Below are positions 1 to 10,572 of a stretch of 64,000 nt of DNA, piece by piece; position 1 is the first letter of the stretch; every line of letters begins with the position of its first letter. Source of the stretch: JACCXG01 sp963717745 (GTDB lineage Bacteria > Acidobacteriota > Vicinamibacteria > Vicinamibacterales > 2-12-FULL-66-21). A model generated the notes under the pieces. That model was not told the DNA's origin and did no database searches. It saw only the letters and a list, made by a program, of their open reading frames with translations. A program made the translations under genes and the position numbers. Location of the stretch: NCBI GenBank assembly GCA_963717745.1, contig CAVQXJ010000005.1, positions 1-64,000 on the forward strand. Direction: 5' to 3'.

Positions 1-128
1 AGGCGAGCCGATCGATCGTTGACACCACAGGTCGTTGGGCGGAGACTTCGCACCAATGAAGATCTGACCAGGCGCGCAGGCCCGCGTCGGGCAGCGGTGC
101 CTGGACAGCCTCATCAGGGGGTGCACTT

Positions 129-3100
129 ATGACCTGTCGCAGCGAACGGTCGAGATCGTGTCGCCGCATTCTGGGGCTTGGGCTCACCATCGGGCTGCTG
201 GCCGGCGTGCCAGCCGCGGCGCAGCTGCTCTACGGCGGCCTGGTCGGGGCCGTCAACGATGCCCAGGGCGCGGTGGTCCCGGGCGCCCGGGTTGTCATCG
301 TCAACACCGACACCAACTTCACCCGAGAGGCCACCACCGACGCGCAGGGCGCCTACTCGTTCACCAACATTCAGGCTGGTCCTTATACCGTCCGGGTCGT
401 ACTGCAGGGATTCCGCGAGGCGGTCCGGTCCGGCGTCCCGGTTACAGTCGGACAGATCAGCCGGGTGGACCTCACGCTGCAGGTCGGCGCGATGAGCGAG
501 ACGGTCACCGTCCAGTCCGAGGCCCAGCTCCTGCAGACCGACAAGGCGGACGTCCACACCGAGCTCAAGTCCAGAGAGATCACCAATCTGCCGCTCAATC
601 GCTTCCGGAACTATCAGGGGCTCGTCGTCCTGGTGCCGGGCTCGCTGCCGCCGGCATTCCAGAATGCCGAAACCGACACGCCGCAGCGTTCGCTGAACAT
701 GACGGTGAACGGCCAGGATGGCGCGGCCAACACCACGCTCACCGACGGCAGCCGGAACGTCAACGTCGGCCTGCCGCACCACAACGTCTACATTCCACCG
801 GCCGAGACGATCGAGTCGGTCAACATCACGACGAGCAGCATGGATGCTGAAGAGGGCATGGCGGCCGGCGTCGCCATCACGCGTCATCACCAAGTCGGGC
901 ACCAACAATTTCAAAGGGTCGCTGTTCGAGTTCTTCAACAACGAGAAGCTGAATGCGTCGCCGTTCTTCTTCGGGCGGACACCGACGCCGAAACTGCCGA
1001 TCGAACGGCAGACGTTCGGCGGGACGCTCGGCGGTCCGATCCGACGCAATCAGCTGTTCTTTTTCGGCTCGTACGAGGGCTACATCGGCCGGCAGGAGCT
1101 GTTCGCCTTCTTCAACGTGCCGAGCGCGGCGATTCGCAACGGCGACTTCAGCGGCGCGCTCAACGCGAACGGAACGCTGCAGCGGATCTACGACCCGTTA
1201 TCTGGCGACCTCGCCACCGGCACCGGTCGCGTGCAGTTCGAGAACAACACCATTCCGGTCGGCCGCATGAACGCGATCTCGAGACGGCTCCAGGACCTCT
1301 ATCCCCTGCCGAACGTCGAGGGCACCGGGGCCGGCGGCTTCACGAGCAACTACCGGACGCAGCGCCACGCCTTCACCGATCGACACAATTACGACGCCAA
1401 GGTCAACTGGAACCGGACGTCGGCGCATCAACTCTGGGGCAAGTACAGCCAGATGAACGCGGTGGTCGACGATCTGTTCAACTTCCCGCTCGGCAGCTCT
1501 GATGACGATGGCTGCGATACCAAGGTGCGTCTCATCACCGGCGGCCAGACCTGGTCGTTCGGAAAGTCGCTGCTGCTCGACAGCGCCGTCGGGGTCTCGA
1601 TGATGGATCAGTTCTGCAACTCGTCAGACTTCGGACTCGGCATGCTCGGTCTGGATTATGGCATTCCGGGCACGAACGACCAGGGGCGCTCCGATCCGCG
1701 CTACGCGGGAATGCCGGAATTCAGGACCGGCTTTCAGGCGCTCGGCAATTCACCGACGTGGACTCCGACGTATCGCGACGAGGGGACCACATCGATCAGC
1801 AGCAACGTCACGAAGGTCGCGTCCAACCACGAGTTCAGATTCGGGTATCGTCTCGACTACCTGCACCTGGACAACTGGCAGCCGGAACGGGCGAACCCGC
1901 GCGGGCGGTTCGACTTCGCCACCAACTCCACGCGCACGTTCGGCACCGGCTCCCAGGGAGGGAACTTCTACAACCAGTACGCGGCATTCCTGCTTGGCCT
2001 GGTGGGCACCGCCCGCAAGAGCTATCAGTACGAGCTGTTCACCGGCCGCGAATGGCAGCATGCCATGTACGTGCGCGACCGCTGGAACGTGAATCAGAAG
2101 ATCACCCTGGATCTCGGCGTGCGATGGGAGTACTACCCGATCATGAGCCGCGCCGATCGTCAGATCGAGATGATGGATCGCGACACGCTCGACGTCCTGA
2201 TTGGCGGGGTCGGCGGCAACCCGAAGAACATGGGCCTGGTGGCGCCAAAGGACTCGTTCGCGCCGAGGATCGGCGGTGTCTATCGCCTCAACAACGAGAC
2301 GGTGTTCCGCAGCGGCTATGGCGTCACGCTCGACGCCAGAGGGATGTCGGCGCAGGAAGCGTTTCGCGGCGACTTCAGCTACCCGCTGGTGCTGAACGGG
2401 TTGTTCCAGCCGGTCGCCGGCACGAGCACCTTCGGCTGGTATGGAACGCTCAATCAGGGCATCCCGCGCCTCGAGGGACCGGATCTGAGCACGGGTCGCA
2501 TGCACCTGCCGAACGACTACGGGATGCAGACGGCGGTGCCGGAATCGACGCACCGCGGGCGCACGCACTCGTGGAACGTGGCCGTCGAGCGGCGTATTCC
2601 GTTCAACGTGTCGGTCGACGTGGCCTATGTCGGCAACAAGCTGGTCGGCGGCCTGCCGCCAGGGGAAACGCAGACGATCAACATCAACAACGTCCAGCAC
2701 ATCGGCGGCGGCGATACGGATCGGCCGTACTTCCGATCGTTCGGCCGTCAGGGCGACATCGAGATCTACTCGCCATGGCGCCGGACGAGCTATCACGCGC
2801 TGCAGATCGGTGTCACCCGACCGTTCACGCAGGGGTTGATGCTGAAGGGCCATTACACGTTGAGCCGGTCGAAAGCGCTGCGAGCCGATTATGAGGTGCC
2901 GGATCCGGCAATCCAGGACCTCAACTGGGCGCTCGCCAACGGCGACCGGCCGCACACGCTGCAGATGGCGTTCATCTATCAGCTGCCGTGGCGCAGTGAA
3001 ACCAGCGGCGGCGGTATCGCGCGGATGCTGATCGACGACTGGCAGATCAACGGGATCTTCGGCGCCTTCAGCGGCTCGCCCTTCACGGTCACGGCCGACG

Positions 3101-3484
3101 GCACCGCGCTGAATACGCCTGGCAACCTGCAGACGGCTGACCTCGTCGGACCGGTCAACAAGATCGGCGAGATCGGCGCGGCCGGCTTGTACTATGACCC
3201 AGCGGCCTGGGTACAGCCCGAAGGCGTGCGCTTCGGCAACACCCGGCCGAACCAGTTCCGCGGCCCGGGCGGCTGGAACCTCGACATGTCGGTGTTCCGC
3301 TCGTTCCGTCTGACCGGCAACCACCGCATCGAGGCGCGCGTGGAAGCCTCCAACGTCACCAACACGCCGAATTTCGGCAATCCGACGAGCAGCATCACGA
3401 GCGGCGATTTCATGCGCATCCTGACCCTGTACGGCTCGTATGCGGAACGGCAGATGCGGCTGGCGGTCGCGCTACAGCTTCTAG
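129..3484 (+). CDS. Oar-like TonB-dependent outer-membrane receptor, two apparent frameshifts
   Basis: Outer-membrane beta-barrel receptor of the large Oar/CarboxypepD_reg type common in Acidobacteriota; its substrate is unknown. The ATG at 129 follows an AGGGGG ribosome site. The product has a signal peptide ending near VPAAAQ, a carboxypeptidase-regulatory-like Ig domain (about residues 35-125), a plug domain, then a long barrel. The first frame runs to about 881 (GVAIT) and the sequence then continues one base out of phase (VITKSGTNNFKGSLFEFFNN); removing a single C near 882 restores the expected join. At the 3' end, removing one G at about 3469 gives MRLAVRYSF-stop at 3484, a normal aromatic barrel terminus; otherwise the frame runs past the gene. 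Two +1 events suggest sequence error or recent decay. Family is confident; intactness is not. Confidence 0.85.
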
Positions 3485-3523
3485 CGGCCGACGAGGAACG
3501 AGACGATCTTCGGGAGCGAACAC

Positions 3524-4788
3524 ATGGTGGTGGGTCAACACGAGCTCGTTCCTTCGACCGCGACGATCGCGGCTGCGCCCGGTGCTCCGGCACCGGCGCA
3601 GCCGATCGGCGCCGGCATCAAGACGCGGATCCTGTCCCTCGACGCGTTCCGCGGCTTCGTGATGTTCCTGATGCTCGCCGAAGCGATGCATCTGATGAAC
3701 GTGCGCCGGGCGTACCCGGACAGCACGTTCTGGTCGTCGGTCGCCTTCAACACCACGCACGTGCCGTGGCAGGGCTGCGTCGCTCCACGACCTGATTCAG
3801 CCCGCGTTCTCGTTCCTCGCCGGCGCGTCGCTGCCGTTCTCGATCGCCAGCCGCGCCGGCCGGGGCGAGCCCTGGAGCCGCATGCTGCTCCATGCCGTCT
3901 GGCGCAGTGTGGCGCTGATCTTCCTCGGGATCTTCCTGCGCTCGATGAACAGTGCGCAGACCAACTGGACCTTCGAAGACACGCTGACTCAGATCGGCCT
4001 CGGCTACACGTTCCTGTTCCTGCTGGCGTTCACGTCATTGCGCGTCCAGATTGCGGCGTTCGTCGCGATCCTGGTCGGCTTCTGGGCCGCCTTCGTGCTG
4101 TATCCGCTGCCCGCCGAGGGTTTCGACTACACCCAGGTCGGCGTGCGGGCCGACTGGCCGCATCTCTATTCCGGCTTCCTGGCGCACTTCAACAAGAACT
4201 CGAATCTCTCGTGGGCCTTCGACGTCTGGTTCATGAACCTGTTCCCGCGCGCCAAACCGTTCCTCTACAACGGCGGCGGCTGGTCCACGCTCAGTTTCAT
4301 TCCGACGCTGGCCACGATGATGCTCGGCCTGTGGGCCGGCCGCTGGCTGATGACGTCGCGGCCGCATATTGAGAAGCTGAAGGGCCTGGCGATCGCCGGC
4401 GTCGCGCTGACCCTGGCCGGCCTGATCCTCCAGTGGCTGCACATCAACCCGATCATCAAGCGGATCTGGACCTCGTCCTACACGCTTGTACAGCGGCGGC
4501 CTCGTCATCCTGATCCTGGCGGGCTTCTATGCGCTGATCGAGCTGAAAGGCTGGAAGCGGTGGGCGTTCCCGTTGCTGGTGATCGGCGCGAACTCGATCG
4601 CGGTCTATGTCATGAGCTGGACGATCGAGAGCTTCGTGTCGTCAGCGCTGGTGAGGCACCTCGGGACGGGCCCATTTCAGGTGTTGGGGACACCCTTCGA
4701 GCCGGTCTTGCGCGGGTTCGGGGTGCTGGTGGTGTTCTGGTTGATCCTGCTGTGGATGTATCGGCGCAAGATCTTCCTGCGCATTTGA
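3524..4788 (+). CDS. DUF5009 / heparan-alpha-glucosaminide N-acetyltransferase-like membrane protein, two apparent frameshifts
   Basis: Multi-pass inner-membrane protein of the HGSNAT/DUF5009 acyltransferase family, which in bacteria is linked to acetylation of sugars or glycans. The family start RILSLDAFRGFVMFLML lies near residue 37, then the HVPWQGCSLHDLIQPAFSFL block, several hydrophobic helices, and the end at LLWMYRRKIFLRI. The coding frame changes twice: an extra G at about 3779, inside the conserved WQGC-SLHDL stretch, and an extra T at about 4487 before LYSGGLVILIL. Both are +1 and both restore the family pattern when removed. It starts 39 bases after the TonB receptor on the same strand, so the two may be co-transcribed. 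The donor and acceptor cannot be read from the sequence. Confidence 0.8.
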
Positions 4789-4853
4789 CGTCGATCTGTC
4801 GCCGGTTCGCCGTTCGGCCGATCTGGCTGAATATGCGGTGGTCGTGCGAGGCC

Positions 4854-5237
4854 TCAGCGGATCATCCGGAGCATGGCACCCATGACGGCTGACATCGCGA
4901 CCACCTGACCAATCCAGAACAGGAACGACCACTTGATCAGGTCGAGGCGTCCCTTCGCTATCTCGTTAGTCAGCTCGCCGCGACAGTTGGCGATCTCGCG
5001 GACGATCCGGACCTCCATCTGGCCCATCTCCCCGCGGATCGCTGCTTCGGACTGCGCGATCTGAACACGCAGGCTGGCGCCGGTCTCCGCGAGGCGGCGT
5101 TCGAACCGCTCGCCGGCGAGGCTCAGCACGTCCTCTCTCCATTCGCGTTCAGCGAGGTCGAGCACACCAAGGAGACCAGTGATGCCTTCGGTGCCCAAAC
5201 GGTCCCGAAGGGCCGGCGGAACGGCATTGACCAGCAC
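4854..5237 (-). CDS. small coiled-coil protein with one C-terminal membrane segment
   Basis: About 127 residues. The N-terminus reads LVNAVPPALRDRLG, followed by a long charged amphipathic stretch (about residues 30-95, heptad-like, Glu/Arg rich) and a hydrophobic C-terminal helix (LIKWSFLFWIGQVVAMSAVM). The layout resembles small CCDC90/DUF1640-type coiled-coil membrane proteins. I chose the GTG at 5237 because a GAGAGGA ribosome site lies about 8 bases upstream; a longer reading from GTG 5321 would leave only a few bases to the divergent gene at 5328. It stands alone between convergent and divergent neighbours. Function is unknown. Confidence 0.6.
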   Translation of the reverse strand: MLVNAVPPALRDRLGTEGITGLLGVLDLAEREWREDVLSLAGERFERRLAETGASLRVQIAQSEAAIRGEMGQMEVRIVREIANCRGELTNEIAKGRLDLIKWSFLFWIGQVVAMSAVMGAMLRMIR

Positions 5238-5327
5238 TTCATCGTCCTCTCTGACCCCAAGACGACGATGCCATCGTCTGGGCGTTGAGTCAATGGCCGG
5301 CTCCGTGTCTCCGGGATACACTCAAGC

Positions 5328-6611
5328 ATGCGTAGATACTTCCTGACCCTCGCGGTAGTCGCCTCAGCTGCTGCCTCCCTGGCGGCCGACACCTGGCCCC
5401 ACTGGCGCGGGCCGTCGATGGACGGCATCAGCACCGAAAAGGGCCTTCCGACGACCTGGAGCGCGACCGAGAACGTCGCGTGGAAGCTGCCGCTGCCGGC
5501 CTTCAGCGGCTCGACCCCCATCATCTGGAACGACACCATCTTCCTGAACGTCGCGACCGAGCGCGCCACCGGGCAGATCGAGCTCTGGGCGGTCGATCGC
5601 AACACGCAGGCAGTCGCCTGGAAGCGTCCACTGGCCGGCGAGAACCGGATCGGCAACAAGCAGAACATGTCGTCGCCGTCGCCGGTGACAGACGGCAAGC
5701 ACGTCTGGGTGATCACCGGGACCGGGATCTTGAAGGGCTTCGACTTCGCCGGCAAGGAACTGTGGACGCGCGACATCCAGAAGGACTACGGGCGCTTCGG
5801 CATCCAGTTCGGCTACGCCTCGTCTCCGCTCCTGTACGGCGATGCGTTGTATCTCCAGGTCCTGCACGGGATGCATACCGACGACCCGTCCTACATCCTG
5901 AAGATCGACACGATGACCGGTAAGACCGTCTGGCGCGTGGAGCGGCCGACCGATGCGCAGCTCGAATCGCCGGACTCGTACACGACACCCGCACTCCTGC
6001 GGTACGACGGCAAGACCGAGATCGTCATCACCGGCGGAGATCTCGTCACCGGCCACGATCCGGCGTCAGGGAAGGAGCTGTGGCGAGCCGACGTGCTCAA
6101 CCCGCAGAAGAGCCGTAACTACCGCATCATTTCGTCACCGATTATTGCGGGTGGGCTGATCATCGCGCCGACTCGCGTCAATCCGCTGGTGGCGCTGCGT
6201 CCCGGCGGCAGTGGCGACGTCGCCGCTACCCACGTGGCCTGGACGTTCCACCGCGGTCCGGACGTCCCCTCACCAGTCAGCGATGGGACCTACCTCTACC
6301 TGGTCAGCGAACAGGGCGTCGTCTATTGCCTCGAGCTCAAGACCGGCAAGCTGGTCTACGGACCGGAGCGCATTCCGAACGACTTCTACAGCTCGTCGCC
6401 GGTGCTGGCCGACGGGAAGATCTACGTGACCGGCGAGTCGAACGGCGTCACGACCGTCTTCCGCGCCGGGCCGAAGTTCGAGATCCTCGCGTCGAACACC
6501 TTCAACGATCCGTGCGCGCCATATTGCCTCGCGTCGATCGCCGTTTCCCAGGGCCAGTTGTTCGTCAAGACGGACGCACACCTGTGGGTGGTGGGACAGC
6601 GGAGGAAGTAG
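5328..6611 (+). CDS. PQQ-binding-like beta-propeller repeat protein
   Basis: 427 residues with a signal peptide (cleavage after about AAASLAA) and repeated beta-propeller blades of the PQQ type, each with a hydrophobic strand, a Gly-Lys/Glu turn and a Trp (for example GKELWTRDIQ, GKTVWRVERP, GKELWRADVL). It is probably periplasmic. No quinoprotein dehydrogenase catalytic set is evident, so a scaffold or binding role like other PQQ_2 domain proteins is more likely than an enzyme. The start is ATG at 5328. The S9 peptidase follows 25 bases downstream on the same strand, so the two are probably one transcript. No specific substrate can be named. Confidence 0.85.
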   Translation: MRRYFLTLAVVASAAASLAADTWPHWRGPSMDGISTEKGLPTTWSATENVAWKLPLPAFSGSTPIIWNDTIFLNVATERATGQIELWAVDRNTQAVAWKRPLAGENRIGNKQNMSSPSPVTDGKHVWVITGTGILKGFDFAGKELWTRDIQKDYGRFGIQFGYASSPLLYGDALYLQVLHGMHTDDPSYILKIDTMTGKTVWRVERPTDAQLESPDSYTTPALLRYDGKTEIVITGGDLVTGHDPASGKELWRADVLNPQKSRNYRIISSPIIAGGLIIAPTRVNPLVALRPGGSGDVAATHVAWTFHRGPDVPSPVSDGTYLYLVSEQGVVYCLELKTGKLVYGPERIPNDFYSSSPVLADGKIYVTGESNGVTTVFRAGPKFEILASNTFNDPCAPYCLASIAVSQGQLFVKTDAHLWVVGQRRK

Positions 6612-6636
6612 AAACCGTCAACCCGGAGGCTGCGCC

Positions 6637-8676
6637 GTGGCTCGATTCATCACCTCGCTGACGCTGATCCTTTCGTTCCTGCCCGCTGGCGCCGCCGAGC
6701 GCCGCGTGCCGAGCATCGACGACCTCCTCAACCTGAAATCGATCGGTGGCTCACAGATCTCGCCGGACGGCACTCGCATCGTCTACACCCAGACCGAGGC
6801 GGATTTCACGCAGGACGCCTTCGTGACGCAGGTGTGGATGGCTGATGTCAAGTCGGGCGAGAGGACGCAATTGACTCGCGGCGAGAAGTCGTCGACCGGG
6901 CCGCAGTGGTCACCGGACGGCCGGTGGATCGCATTCGCCTCGGCGCGGGCCAACGATCGCAATCAGCTGTTCGCGATCGATCCCCGCGGCGGCGAGGCGA
7001 TCCAGGTCACCAAGTCGGAGACGGCCATCAACGGGTTCGCCTGGTCGCCAGACGGCAAGGCGATCGCCTACGGCGCGCCGGAGGCGCTGACCGCCGGACA
7101 GAAGGAGCGCAAGGAACAGCTCGGCGACTATGAAGTCGTGCGCCGTGAGTATCAGCACGTCCATCTCTGGACGGTGATGGTCGACGATGCGATGAAGGCA
7201 CCGGCCGAGGGCAAGCGGCGGACGAGCGGGAAGACCTTCAGCGTCGGGCCTTTCTCGTGGGCGCCGGACGGCCAGACGATTGCCTTCGCGGCCACCGCCA
7301 ACCCGGACTTGATCAACGGCAGTTCGTCCGACATCTACACGCTGCGGCTCGCGGACGATCAGGTGAAGAAGATCGTGTCGCAGCCAGGCAGCGACACGAA
7401 CCCGGAGTGGTCGCCGGACGGGCGGCAGGTCGTCTTCTCGACCGCAATGGGCCGGGAGCTGTCGTTCGCGAAGATCTCCAGGCTCGCGGTGGTGCCCGCG
7501 GCGGGCGGGACCCCGCGATCGCTGACCGACACGTTCGACGAGATTCCCTCGGTGATCGCCTGGAAACCGGCCGGGTTGTACTTCTCGGCGCTGCAGAAAA
7601 CCACCGGCCATTTGTTCCGGATGAATCCGGAGAGCGGCGCGATCACGCGCGTGTCTTCGCCGGATGACCTGATGGGCGGCGGATTCAGCCTCGATCGCGA
7701 CGGCCGGCGCGTGGCGTTCACGGCCGGGGCGGCAACCAGGGTGCCGGAGCTCTTCGTCTCCGACCTCGACGGATTCACCCCCAGAGCCCTGACCGACATG
7801 ACCGCGCAGGCGGCCGGTCTCATCACCGGCACGCGCGAGCTGATCTCGTGGACCAGCAAGGACGGCGCGACGATCGAGGGCGTGCTGATCAAGCCGGCCG
7901 ACTTCAATCCGTCGACGCGCTACCCGCTGTTGTGCATCATCCACGGCGGACCGACCGGCATCGATCGTCCGATCCTGCTCGCCGAGACGCGGACCTATCC
8001 GGCCGACATCTGGGTCGGCCGCGGCGCGCTGGTCCTGAAAGTCAACTACCGCGGCAGCGCCGGCTACGGAGAGAAGTTCCGCAGCCTCAACGTCGGCAAC
8101 CTCGGCGTCGGCGACGCGTGGGACGTGCTCTCGGGCATCGATCACCTGATCAAGAAAGGCTGGGTCGATCCGGCCAGGGTCGGCGCCATGGGATGGAGCC
8201 AGGGGGGCTACATCTCGGCCTTCCTGACCACCTCGTCTGACCGATTCAAGGCGATCTCGGTTGGCGCCGGCATCTCGAACTGGGCCACCTACTACTACAA
8301 CACCGACATCACGCCATTCACGATCAACTACCTCGGAAACGATCCGGCCGACGATCCGGCGATCTACGCGAAGACGTCGCCGATGAATTACGTCAAGCAG
8401 GCGAAGACGCCGACGCTGATCCAGCACGGCGAGCTCGATCGCCGGGTGCCGATCCCCAACGCCTACGAGCTCCGCCAGGGACTCGAAGATCGAAAAGTCC
8501 CGGTCGACATGATCGTTTACAAGGGCTTCGGGCACGGCATTACCAAGCCGCGCGCCCAGCGCGCGGTGATGCAGCACAACCTGGCCTTCTTCAATCACTA
8601 CATCTGGGGGGATCCGCGGCCTGATTTCGTCTCGCCGCCCCTCCCCAAGACCTCGAAGTCCGACGGCACGCGGTGA
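6637..8676 (+). CDS. S9 family prolyl oligopeptidase-like serine peptidase
   Basis: 679-residue exported peptidase. It starts at GTG 6637 with GGAGG about 8 bases upstream, then a signal peptide ending near PAGAA. Residues about 25-400 form a WD40/PD40-like propeller with repeated SPDG motifs (for example QWSPDGRWIAFAS, EWSPDGRQVVFS). The C-terminal third is the alpha/beta-hydrolase domain: HGGPTG oxyanion region, nucleophile Ser in GWSQGGY, Asp in HGELDRRVP and His in GFGHGI, so the catalytic triad is complete. Family members cleave short peptides in the periplasm. The stop codon overlaps the GTG start of the next gene, which indicates translational coupling. Confidence 0.92.
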   Translation: MARFITSLTLILSFLPAGAAERRVPSIDDLLNLKSIGGSQISPDGTRIVYTQTEADFTQDAFVTQVWMADVKSGERTQLTRGEKSSTGPQWSPDGRWIAFASARANDRNQLFAIDPRGGEAIQVTKSETAINGFAWSPDGKAIAYGAPEALTAGQKERKEQLGDYEVVRREYQHVHLWTVMVDDAMKAPAEGKRRTSGKTFSVGPFSWAPDGQTIAFAATANPDLINGSSSDIYTLRLADDQVKKIVSQPGSDTNPEWSPDGRQVVFSTAMGRELSFAKISRLAVVPAAGGTPRSLTDTFDEIPSVIAWKPAGLYFSALQKTTGHLFRMNPESGAITRVSSPDDLMGGGFSLDRDGRRVAFTAGAATRVPELFVSDLDGFTPRALTDMTAQAAGLITGTRELISWTSKDGATIEGVLIKPADFNPSTRYPLLCIIHGGPTGIDRPILLAETRTYPADIWVGRGALVLKVNYRGSAGYGEKFRSLNVGNLGVGDAWDVLSGIDHLIKKGWVDPARVGAMGWSQGGYISAFLTTSSDRFKAISVGAGISNWATYYYNTDITPFTINYLGNDPADDPAIYAKTSPMNYVKQAKTPTLIQHGELDRRVPIPNAYELRQGLEDRKVPVDMIVYKGFGHGITKPRAQRAVMQHNLAFFNHYIWGDPRPDFVSPPLPKTSKSDGTR

Positions 8677-9347
8677 GCGGACGGTTCGCCGCGATCCCCG
8701 AAGGCTGGTTCGAGATGGGGAGCGCCGACGGCGCGGACGACGAACGCCCGGTGCACCGGGTATGGGTGGATGCCTTCGAGCTTGCGATCCACCCGGTGAC
8801 GCGAGGCGAGTACGAGCTGTTCCTGCGGGCCACCAATCACGAGCCGCCGCGTGATTGGGAGCTGTTCGCGTCAGCGGGGGATGTGCCGGTGGTGGGCGTG
8901 AGCTGGCTCGACTGTCAGGCCTACTGCCGCTGGCGAAGCGCCGGCGACACACAGATGCGGCTGCCCACCGAAGCGGAGTGGGAACGCGCCGCGCGCGGCG
9001 GCCTGGATGGCCGGCGCTATCCCTGGGGCGACGCGATACCGGAATGGATTCCGGAGAGTGGACGCGGGCCGCTTGCGGGGCCCTGGCCGGTGTCGCTCGG
9101 CGACCCGAATCGCTTCGGGCTCTACGGCATCGCCGCCAACATCCATGAATGGTGCGCCGACTGGTACTCGGCTCACAGCTATGGCTCTTCTCCTGAGCGG
9201 AATCCTTCAGGTCCGGCGCACGGCATGCGGCGGGCGTCGCGAGGCGGCTCGTGGCGGCATGCGGTGACGATCAGCCGCTGTGCGGCACGCAGCCGCATCG
9301 ATCCGTCGTTCCGATACACGGACTACGGGTTTCGAGTGGCGAGGTAA
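8673..9347 (+). CDS. SUMF1/EgtB-type formylglycine-generating-enzyme domain protein lacking the catalytic cysteines
   Basis: 224-residue FGE-sulfatase fold: GWFEMGSADGADDERPVHRV at the N-terminus, RLPTEAEWERAARGG in the middle, then GNxHEWC-like IHEWCADWYS and RGGSWRHAVTISRCAARS at the end. True formylglycine-generating enzymes have two cysteines in the GGSY-C-xxxx-C stretch; here that stretch has His and Thr/Ile, so oxidase activity is unlikely. It has no signal peptide. Its GTG start overlaps the stop of the S9 peptidase by 4 bases (GTGA), so the two proteins are made together. A structural or binding role is possible; this is inference. Confidence 0.88.
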   Translation: MSGRFAAIPEGWFEMGSADGADDERPVHRVWVDAFELAIHPVTRGEYELFLRATNHEPPRDWELFASAGDVPVVGVSWLDCQAYCRWRSAGDTQMRLPTEAEWERAARGGLDGRRYPWGDAIPEWIPESGRGPLAGPWPVSLGDPNRFGLYGIAANIHEWCADWYSAHSYGSSPERNPSGPAHGMRRASRGGSWRHAVTISRCAARSRIDPSFRYTDYGFRVAR

Positions 9348-9408
9348 GAGTCGCGGGTTCGGGGGTTCGCGGGTTCGGGAGTTCGCAGACTACCCACAAC
9401 TGGAAATA

Positions 9409-9438
9409 GGAGCCGGCGTCGAAAACGACGCCGGCTCC
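9409..9438 (-). terminator. strong hairpin between convergent genes, likely bidirectional terminator
   Basis: A perfect 13-bp inverted repeat (GGAGCCGGCGTCG and its complement) surrounds a four-base AAAA/TTTT loop. It lies 8 bases beyond the stop of the minus-strand stress gene and 61 bases beyond the plus-strand SUMF1-like gene. On the minus strand it is followed by TATTTCC, a weak U-rich tract. Position between converging genes supports a terminator. Confidence 0.6.
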
Positions 9439-9446
9439 CAAGCGGC

Positions 9447-10406
9447 TTAGAGGAGAATGTTGCGAGCGCCGTGCTTGTCGAAGTCGCGCTCGAGCTCGGT
9501 GGCGTGAGCCTCGTCTCGGGCGCGGGTGCCGAGGACGATGCCGCCTTCCTTGAGGCCGCGCTCGTACTCGACAGCGCGGGTTTCGGGGAGGCCGGCGCCA
9601 ATCAGGGCACCGAGCAGCGTTCCGGTGGCGCCGCCGGCACCGGCGCCGGCGATCGCGCCGGCAATCGGACCGGCGACCAGCAGACCGAGACCCGGAATCG
9701 CAATCGCGGTTGCGCCCGCGACGATCGCGCCGAGCGCGGCGCCGATCCCCAGCCCGATGCCGCCGCCGATGCCGGCCCCTTCAGCGGCCTTCGTTCCTTC
9801 CTTGAGCTCGGTCCCCGGCTTCACGTCGCCAAAGTGGCGCTGGCGCGTCTCGTCGGTCATCACGACGCTGATGTCGTTGTCCTTGTAGCCATGCCGGGTA
9901 GTGAGGTCGTGATAGGCATTCCGGGCATGTTCTGGACTGTCGTACAACCCGGTCACGAGGTGATCCTTCGACCAGCTGGAGTCCCACGTCCGCGGCGTGC
10001 CCGGCGCGTCCACGGCGTCGTTGGTCGCCTGGCGCCTGCGCCCTTCAACGTTCTCGCGCTCACCCTCGCGCTCGAGACGTTCGTTGCCGGTCATCGCGCC
10101 CGCGGCGTCCTTGACCGCCCCCTTCACGCGTTGACCGACTGCGGCCGTTTCCTCTCGAATCGAGTTCGGAGGGGTCGAGAGCGGCCGATCCAGGACCGCC
10201 GCATTGCGCACGGCGCTGGTATCGACGGCGTTGTTCTTCGCTTGCCGCGCCCTGCCCTCTGCGTTCTCGCGCTCGCCCTCCCGCTCGAGGCGCTCGTTTC
10301 CGGTTACCGCTCCGAGACCGTCCTTGGCAGCGCCCTTGACGCGCTCGCCGATCGCCGACACTTCTTCCGATATTGAGTCGTCTGCCTGCCTGTTATCGTT
10401 GGCCAT
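9447..10406 (-). CDS. general stress protein: two CsbD-like repeats plus GSP17M/DUF1269-like glycine-zipper domain
   Basis: 319 residues. Two near-identical N-terminal repeats (about residues 11-58 and 80-125) contain KGAAKDGLGAVTGNERLERE and KGAVKDAAGAMTGNERLERE, the CsbD-like stress fold. An alpha/beta domain of the general-stress-protein-17M type follows (VTGLYDSPEHARNAY), then a long Gly/Ala-rich hydrophobic glycine zipper (about residues 210-275) that could insert in a membrane. The ATG at 10406 was chosen because GAGG sits about 6 bases upstream on the minus strand; the frame is open further upstream but has no site. CsbD-like genes are commonly under general stress control; no promoter was identified here. 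Confidence 0.85.
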   Translation of the reverse strand: MANDNRQADDSISEEVSAIGERVKGAAKDGLGAVTGNERLEREGERENAEGRARQAKNNAVDTSAVRNAAVLDRPLSTPPNSIREETAAVGQRVKGAVKDAAGAMTGNERLEREGERENVEGRRRQATNDAVDAPGTPRTWDSSWSKDHLVTGLYDSPEHARNAYHDLTTRHGYKDNDISVVMTDETRQRHFGDVKPGTELKEGTKAAEGAGIGGGIGLGIGAALGAIVAGATAIAIPGLGLLVAGPIAGAIAGAGAGGATGTLLGALIGAGLPETRAVEYERGLKEGGIVLGTRARDEAHATELERDFDKHGARNILL

Positions 10407-10572
10407 GTATACCTCATGCGGTCCGGCATTGATGAACCGTTGCGGTGCTGCCGGATCCACCAGAGGAAAAGCAACCTCATTGCCAACGTCAGAAAAGAAT
10501 GGATGGGGCCGGTGAGACAGGGGTGTCGATTCCGCGGTCAGCGGAACGACCACGCTGCAGGAGGACAGATTC

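Noticed and set aside
19..47. TTGACA near the window start as a promoter for the TonB receptor
   Set aside because: The -10 position at the right spacing reads GAGACT, a poor match; upstream context is cut off.
1750..3324. Minus-strand 524-codon frame inside the TonB receptor
   Set aside because: No domain or start site; mirror of the receptor.
5238..5321. Longer N-terminus for the small coiled-coil protein (GTG 5321)
   Set aside because: The internal GTG 5237 has a good ribosome site and the extra residues would leave almost no room for the divergent gene's control region.
6910..8952. Long minus-strand open frame (680 codons) across the S9 peptidase
   Set aside because: Antisense shadow of a clear S9 peptidase; protein is Arg/Asp/Gly-rich without any domain, as expected from GC-rich codon bias.
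9352..9386. Short direct repeats of GCGGGTTCGGG downstream of the SUMF1-like gene
   Set aside because: Too short and irregular for a CRISPR or other array; no spacers.
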